From: JBLKSS01 sp047607725
GTDB lineage: Bacteria > Pseudomonadota > Gammaproteobacteria > Enterobacterales > Enterobacteriaceae
DNA length: 17,313 bases
Assembly (NCBI RefSeq): GCF_047607725.1
Contig: NZ_JBLKSS010000135.1
Span: 1 to 17,313, forward strand
Reading direction: 5' to 3'
Shown one piece after another: positions 13,514-17,313 of the stretch (positions are counted from its first letter, which is position 1; each line of letters opens with the position of its first letter). The notes beneath the pieces were generated by a model. That model was not told where the DNA came from. It did not search any database and saw nothing but the letters and a program-made list of their open reading frames with translations. Made by a program: the position numbers and the translations under genes.

Positions 13514-14401
13514 ATGAGAGAAAAGCTGCAAAAAGTCCTGGCCCGTGCCGGACAGGGTTCCCGCCGAGAAATCGAAGCCGTTATTGAACAGGGCCGCGTG
13601 AGCGTAAACGGTAACGTTGCTACCCTGGGGGATCGCGTAGAGGTCACCAGCACCACCAAGATCCGGGTGGATGGTCGCATTATCACCATCAAACCGGTGG
13701 AAGACGCGCTTTGCCGCGTGTTGGCTTATTATAAGCCGGAAGGCGAACTCTGCACGCGCCGCGATCCCGAGGGGCGGCCAACGGTTTTTGATCGCCTGCC
13801 GCGTCTCAATAATGCCCGCTGGGTGGCCGTGGGCCGCCTGGACATTAATACGTCGGGGCTATTGTTATTTACCACCGACGGGGAACTGGCAAATCGCTTG
13901 ATGCACCCGAGCTGTGAAATCGAACGGGAATATGCCGTGCGTGTTTTCGGCGTGGTGGATGAGGAAAAACTGCGCCAGCTGACCCGCGGCGTACAGCTGG
14001 AAGACGGTCCGGCGGCCTTTCGCAGCCTGACGTTCCAAGGGGGTGAAGGCCTGAACCAGTGGTACAACGTGACGCTGACGGAAGGGCGCAATCGCGAAGT
14101 GCGGCGCCTGTGGGAAGCGGTTGGCGTCCAGGTCAGCCGGCTTATCCGCGTACGCTACGGTGACGTCACGCTGCCCAAAGGGCTGCCGCGCGGCGGCTGG
14201 ACCGAACTGCCGCTCGACAATACCAATTACCTGCGCGAAAAAGTGCAATTGCCGCTTGAATCGGTAACCAAGCGGCCGGTAGAGCGCGATCGCCGCCGCT
14301 TGAAGGCCACGCAAATCCGGCGGGCGGTCAAGCGCAGCAGCCAAAGAGCGCCCTCGCGCCGCGCCGGCCAAAGCAGTAAACGCAATAACGGCATAGGCTA
14401 A
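13514..14401 (+). CDS. rluB: 23S rRNA pseudouridine(2605) synthase RluB
   Basis: RluB converts U2605 of 23S rRNA to pseudouridine. The 295-residue protein starts M-R-E-K-L-Q-K-V-L-A-R-A-G, an S4 RNA-binding domain (about 1-60) with G-S-R-R-E-I-E and G-R-V-S-V-N-G. The RsuA/RluB-type catalytic domain follows. The catalytic aspartate is Asp110 in V-G-R-L-D-I-N-T-S-G-L-L-L-F-T, with Y-Y-K-P-E-G-E-L-C-T before it and E-G-R-N-R-E-V-R-R-L-W-E after it. The C-terminus is a long basic tail as in E. coli RluB. GAGG lies 7 nt before the ATG. It converges with btuR. Intact. Confidence 0.95.
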   Translation: MREKLQKVLARAGQGSRREIEAVIEQGRVSVNGNVATLGDRVEVTSTTKIRVDGRIITIKPVEDALCRVLAYYKPEGELCTRRDPEGRPTVFDRLPRLNNARWVAVGRLDINTSGLLLFTTDGELANRLMHPSCEIEREYAVRVFGVVDEEKLRQLTRGVQLEDGPAAFRSLTFQGGEGLNQWYNVTLTEGRNREVRRLWEAVGVQVSRLIRVRYGDVTLPKGLPRGGWTELPLDNTNYLREKVQLPLESVTKRPVERDRRRLKATQIRRAVKRSSQRAPSRRAGQSSKRNNGIG

Positions 14402-14584
14402 CGGTATCGGCGCTCGGGGTTGGGGTGAATACCGCCCTGGCCCGAGACGCGTTCCCCGAGAGAGGGGCGGCGTGTCCCGCACGCTACGGGACGCCGCGCA
14501 AGGATGTGACCGCGTCATGTCACTCTAGGCGGCAGGCGCCTGTGGGGGGGGGAAATTAAAAAAAAGCCATTTTAAGTGACAGTG
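14402..14584. terminator. rluB-btuR convergent gap: hairpin, 9-G run and T-tract
   Basis: A GC-rich stem (CGGC..GTCCCG / CACGCTA / CGGGAC..GCCG, 14468-14496) lies after rluB but lacks a following T-run. On the minus strand after btuR, a small GTGAC-ACT-GTCAC hairpin at its stop codon is followed about 10 bases later by eight T (14557-14572 area). Neither is a textbook terminator. A run of nine G starts near 14544. One copy of the 34-bp repeat core is at 14496. Confidence 0.3.
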
Positions 14585-15160
14585 TCACCAATCGATGCCC
14601 TGCTGCGCCATGAGGCCGGCATCGAAAGCGTGTTTAACCGGCCGCATCTCGCTGACGGTATCCGCCATTTCCAGCAACTGTCGGTGGCAGCCGCATCCGG
14701 TGATAATGACGCTTTGCCCCGCGGGACGTGTGGTAAGGGCGGCGATGACCTCCTCGCGGTCCAGATAATCGTAGCTGATCATATACGTCAACTCATCCAG
14801 CAGCACGACATCCAGCGTGTCGTCCGCCAGCATTCGCCGGGCGTGGCGCCAAGTATCGCGCGCGGCGGCGCTGTCAAGTTCGCGACTTTGCGTCTCCCAG
14901 GTAAACCCGGTGGCCATCACCTGAAACTCGACGCCGTGCGGCTCCAGCAGCCGACGCTCACCGTTGGGCCACTGGCCTTTGATGGCGCATAACCCATGGC
15001 CCACGGCGCGGGTCACGGTCCCGAAACCCACGGTGGTCTTGCCTTTGCCTTTGCCGGTGAAGATGATCACGATCCCGCGCCGTTCGGTCGCGGCGTCGAT
15101 GCGGGCATCGACCTTCTCTTTTATCCGCTACTGACGCTGTTGGTGACGCTTGGCATCCAT
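14585..15160 (-). pseudogene. btuR: Corrinoid adenosyltransferase BtuR/CobO, with an early amber codon and a small internal deletion
   Basis: BtuR/CobO adenosylates cob(I)alamin with ATP to make coenzyme B12. From ATG 15160, preceded by GAGAG, the frame reads M-D-A-K-R-H-Q-Q-R-Q and then TAG (15130-15128). It continues in the same frame with R-I-K-E-K-V-D-A-R and the P-loop F-T-G-K-G-K-G-K-T-T. W-P-N-G-E-R, E-F-Q-V-M-A-T-G-F-T-W, L-D-E-L-T-Y-M and the R-P-V-K-H-A-F-D-A-G end are present. Near 15000 the region corresponding to E. coli G-H-G-K-K-V-G-V-V-Q-F-I-K-G is shortened to G-H-G-L-C-A-I-K-G, losing five residues that include most of a core beta strand. Restart at the GTG at 15070 could still make a 161-residue protein, but the deletion makes activity doubtful. 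Confidence 0.8.
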
Positions 15161-15213
15161 AAAAACTCTCTCGACAAAGGCCGCAACGCCGTGCCGGCAA
15201 TGGCGGCCGGGTA

Positions 15214-15975
15214 TCAGGTCGCCGGACCGGGTTTACGATCGGGCTGTGCGTCAAAGCTGATGCATGTTTTACGCCGGCTGTCGTCGCCCATCAGATAAAG
15301 ATAGATGGGCATGATATCGGCCGGGGTTTTTAGCCGGTCGGGATCTTCCGTGGGGAACGCGTTGGCGCGCATGCCGGTACGGGTGCCGCCGGGGTTGATA
15401 CAATTGACCCGCAGCGTAGACGCGGGATATTCCTCCGCCAATACCTGCATCATCCCTTCGGTGGCGAATTTGGATACCGAATAAGCGCCCCAGTTTGCCC
15501 GTCCCTGGCGGCCCACGCTGGAGGTGCTGAAAATCAGCGACGGGCTGCTGGCTTTAAGCAGCAGCGGCAGCAACGCTTGCGTTAGCATAAAGGTGCCGTT
15601 GATATTTACCGCCATGACTTCTGACCAGCGCGCGGGGGTTTGCTCGGCTATGGGCGCGATTTCACCCAAAAGGCCGGCGTTGTTGAGCAAACCGTCCAGA
15701 TGGGGAATTTCCTTGGTAAGGCTTTGGGCCAGCCGCTGGTAGGGCGCCGGCTCGGTGCAGGCCAAATCCAGCACTAGCACCCGGGCCTCACGCCCGCCGG
15801 CCACGGCGATGGCCTGTTTCACCGTGTTCAGTTTATGTTCTGTTCTACCGAGCAACAGCACCGATGCGCCGTGGCGGGCATAAGTCAGGGCCGCCTCGCG
15901 ACCAATGCCGTCACCGGCGCCGGTCACTAGAATGCGTTTTTGATCCAGTAAATTACGTTTGGGCTGATAATACAC
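15214..15975 (-). CDS. yciK: Short-chain dehydrogenase/reductase YciK
   Basis: YciK is a soluble NAD(P)-dependent oxidoreductase of the classical SDR type; its substrate is not known. It has 253 aa, like E. coli YciK. The cofactor motif T-G-A-G-D-G-I-G lies near residues 18-25, N-N-A-G-L-L-G follows, and the catalytic Ser-Tyr-Lys set is in S-S-V-G-R-Q-G-R-A-N-W-G-A-Y-S-V-S-K. Further blocks are R-V-N-C-I-N-P-G-G-T-R-T, A-F-P-T-E-D-P and the terminal F-D-A-Q-P. The start is GTG at 15975 with AGGAG 6 nt upstream. It precedes btuR by 53 bp, as in the E. coli yciK-btuR pair, and remains intact while btuR does not. Confidence 0.93.
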   Translation of the reverse strand: MYYQPKRNLLDQKRILVTGAGDGIGREAALTYARHGASVLLLGRTEHKLNTVKQAIAVAGGREARVLVLDLACTEPAPYQRLAQSLTKEIPHLDGLLNNAGLLGEIAPIAEQTPARWSEVMAVNINGTFMLTQALLPLLLKASSPSLIFSTSSVGRQGRANWGAYSVSKFATEGMMQVLAEEYPASTLRVNCINPGGTRTGMRANAFPTEDPDRLKTPADIMPIYLYLMGDDSRRKTCISFDAQPDRKPGPAT

Positions 15976-16348
15976 GCCTCACTCCTCAGCTAGGAAACGT
16001 TGCCGCCAATCGCAGATTATCGCGGTTCCTATGGACAGACTTATCTCTTTTTATGCCTGATCCAGCAGGGTATTTCAATCGCCGGGATTACGATGTCTGC
16101 GCCACGCAAGCCGACGCAGGGGGCATTGCCGTCCCCGGCGAGCCGCTTTTGGCCCGCGGACCGCGTCCCTGCGACGGCGGGGGCCGGCTTGGCATCAGCG
16201 CGGGCCACACGACCGCAGGCCCGACCTGCGGTGGCCGGGCACGGGGACCCTTCACTCTGGCGGCAATATTCTGATTTTCCAGGCGACGCGGCGCAGAGCC
16301 TTGACTAGAATAGTTGTCGACTGTTCTCATTATTAGCAAGGCGGTTTT
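15976..16348. other. 373-bp gap between divergent yciK and sohB, no gene seen
   Basis: The frames open here on both strands are compositionally odd and match nothing I recognise; I read them as chance frames in GC-rich DNA. The gap should hold the yciK promoter (minus strand) and the sohB promoter (plus strand). A TTGACT at 16301-16306 is a possible sohB -35, but no convincing -10 lies 16-18 bp beyond it. The middle (about 16120-16260) is GC-rich and has GTCCCCG and CGGGGAC as distant inverted repeats, without clear meaning. Confidence 0.5.
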
Positions 16349-16927
16349 GTGGAATTTATTTCGTTGTACGGACTTTTTCTGGCCAAAACCCTTACCGTGG
16401 TATTGGCAATCGGCGCGCTATTGCTGCTGGTGTTCGGCTTACGCATGCGGACGCGCCAATGCAAAGGACAGATTCACATCCTGGATTTGGGCAAACAGTA
16501 TCGCGAAAGACAGCGTGAAATACAGCTGGCCCGGGTGGGTGAAGCCGAGAAGGGCATTTGGCACAAACGGCACAAAAGCAGGATAAAGCCGACGCCAAAC
16601 AGGCCAAACTGCGGGCGAAGCGGGGAGATAAGGCGGCGTCACGTTCGTGTCTGTACGTGCTGGACTTCACCGGCAGTATGGATGCCGGCGAAGTGAGCTC
16701 GCTGCGCGAAGAAATTACCGCCGTGCTGTCGGTCGCTAAATCGGGTGACGAAGTGTTGCTGCGCCTGGAAAGCCCCGGCGGAGTGGTACACGGTTACGGC
16801 CTGGCGGCATCGCAGCTCCAGCGGCTGCGGGAAAAGGGCATTCCGCTCACCGTGGCGGTGGATAAGGTCGCCGCCCGCGGCGGTTATATGATGGCCTGTG
16901 TCGCGGACCGCATTGTCGCGGCCCCCT
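16349..16927 (+). pseudogene. sohB: Inner-membrane S49-family peptidase SohB: frameshift, lost catalytic serine, truncated by IS
   Basis: SohB is an inner-membrane relative of the signal-peptide peptidase SppA. From GTG 16349 the frame gives M-E-F-I-S-L-Y-G-L-F-L-A-K-T-L-T-V-V-L-A-I, an N-terminal membrane anchor, then I-W-H-K-R-H-K near 16575, where it leaves the true frame. The true frame continues one register away: Q-K-Q-D-K-A-D-A-K, Y-V-L-D-F-T-G-S-M-D-A-G-E-V, R-L-E-S-P-G-G-V-V-H-G-Y-G-L-A-A-S-Q-L and V-D-K-V-A-A-R-G-G-Y-M-M-A-C-V-A-D. The serine of the A-S-G-G-Y motif is Arg here (codon CGC). After D-R-I-V-A-A-P the gene is cut at 16928 by the IS21-like element. More than a third of the protein is missing. 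Three separate lesions make it certainly nonfunctional. Confidence 0.92.
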
Positions 16928-17313
16928 TGCAGATTCCGACGTATCCGATCATCTGTTCCGGCGACATCAGATCAGTTATTTCGATATTTTCCGATCACCC
17001 ATTCCAGTGATATTCGATCACGTGCTCGCTCATCTTCTGACTCAGTTTTAGTCTATTTTTCCTGTGCTGGCTACTCCTTGCTCTTTGCGTAGTGATTCGC
17101 CTTTAAGTTCCAGTCGATAGCTGGGGTGTACTAGCCGATCGAGTAACGCGTCAGCTGTCGTGGGGTTTTCTACCAGTCCATACCATTTTTTTACCGGCAG
17201 TTGACTGATCAGGATGCTGCTGCTTTTGTCGTAACGATCTTCCATCACCTCCAACAGCATCGTTGCCTGCATCGGACTCATTGATTCCAGGCCCAAGTCG
17301 TCCAAGAGCAGTA
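16928..17313 (-). mobile_element. IS21-family insertion sequence inserted in sohB (right copy, continues past the window)
   Basis: The element starts with TGCAGATTCC at 16928 immediately after the interrupted sohB codons. Four subterminal repeats start at 16944, 16967, 16990 and 17013 with the core TCCGATCA (variants TCAGATCA and TTCGATCA), exactly 23 bp apart. The istB 3' end follows at 17048. The element is the inverted counterpart of positions 1-141, so both copies present their istB-proximal ends toward the intervening 16.8 kb. Confidence 0.9.
17048..17313 (-). CDS. istB: IstB, ATP-binding helper of IS21 transposase (C-terminal part)
   Basis: The frame is open from the window edge to TAA at 17048 and gives the C-terminal third of an IstB-like AAA+ ATPase. 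It begins L-L-L-D-D-L-G-L-E, the Walker B block. Then come L-L-E-V-M-E-D-R-Y-D-K-S-S, the sensor-like S-Q-L-P-V-K-K-W-Y, A-D-A-L-L-D-R-L-V-H and R-L-E-L-K-G-E-S-L-R-K. IstB stimulates the IstA transposase and helps target capture. No lesion is seen in the visible part. The N-terminus and istA lie beyond the window. Confidence 0.9.
   Translation of the reverse strand, partial: LLLDDLGLESMSPMQATMLLEVMEDRYDKSSSILISQLPVKKWYGLVENPTTADALLDRLVHPSYRLELKGESLRKEQGVASTGKID

Noticed and set aside
14468..14496. Strong hairpin after rluB as a classic intrinsic terminator
   Set aside because: No T-run follows on either strand, so I list it only as part of a weak convergent terminator region.
15864..16308. 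Plus-strand frames of 136 and 102 codons across the yciK-sohB gap
   Set aside because: They start inside yciK or at arbitrary positions, overlap each other, and have Pro/Gly/Ala/Arg-rich products with no domain-like pattern.
1..17313. tRNA, rRNA, prophage, toxin-antitoxin or defence genes
   Set aside because: I looked through both strands and found no such gene; all supported genes are conserved enterobacterial chromosomal genes plus the IS ends.

Overview
The window looks like a stretch of an insect-endosymbiont Enterobacterales chromosome of the Sodalis type. Gene content and order follow the E. coli region around trp (tonB, yciA, yciB, yciC, ompW, trp operon, yciV/rnm, yciO, rluB, btuR, yciK, sohB). 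Proteins are close to their enterobacterial orthologues, and trpG and trpD are separate genes as in Serratia. About half of the non-trp genes are broken by a single recent-looking lesion, and both ends of the window lie in copies of one IS21-family element. Sodalis is an inference from this pattern, not something the sequence proves.

Layout. Positions 1-141 are the end of an IS21-like element whose istB stops at 21. A Fur-type tonB promoter and a frameshifted tonB follow (275-960). On the minus strand come yciA (with an abnormal C-terminal tail), yciB, a yciC carrying two frameshifts, and an intact YkgJ-type cysteine-cluster gene (3016-3426). Next is ompW on the plus strand, with a perfect FNR box but an in-frame ochre codon. 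The complete trp operon then runs on the minus strand from a promoter/operator at about 11.3 kb through trpL, an attenuator, trpE, trpG, trpD, trpCF, trpB and trpA (to 4550). Divergent from it are rnm/yciV (in-frame amber), yciO (intact) and rluB (intact), with a small array of degenerate 34-bp repeats between yciO and rluB. Minus-strand btuR (amber at codon 11 plus a small deletion) and yciK (intact) come next. Last is sohB, which has a frameshift, a replaced catalytic serine and an inserted inverted copy of the same IS21-like element from 16928 to the window end.

How it works together. The trp operon encodes every enzyme from chorismate to tryptophan with all inspected catalytic motifs present. 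It also keeps the feedback-inhibition motif in TrpE and a complete leader/attenuator, so tryptophan synthesis appears under selection. TonB (energy for siderophore and B12 uptake), BtuR (cobalamin adenosylation), OmpW, RNase AM, YciC and SohB appear to be lost or being lost. This is the selective gene decay expected of a young host-restricted symbiont. I see no CRISPR array, tRNA, rRNA, prophage or defence system, and nothing I would call a new molecular system. The most interesting points are the pattern of lesions, the eroded half of the trp operator, the oxyanion-loop substitution in TrpG, the IS-end repeat architecture and the 34-bp repeats.
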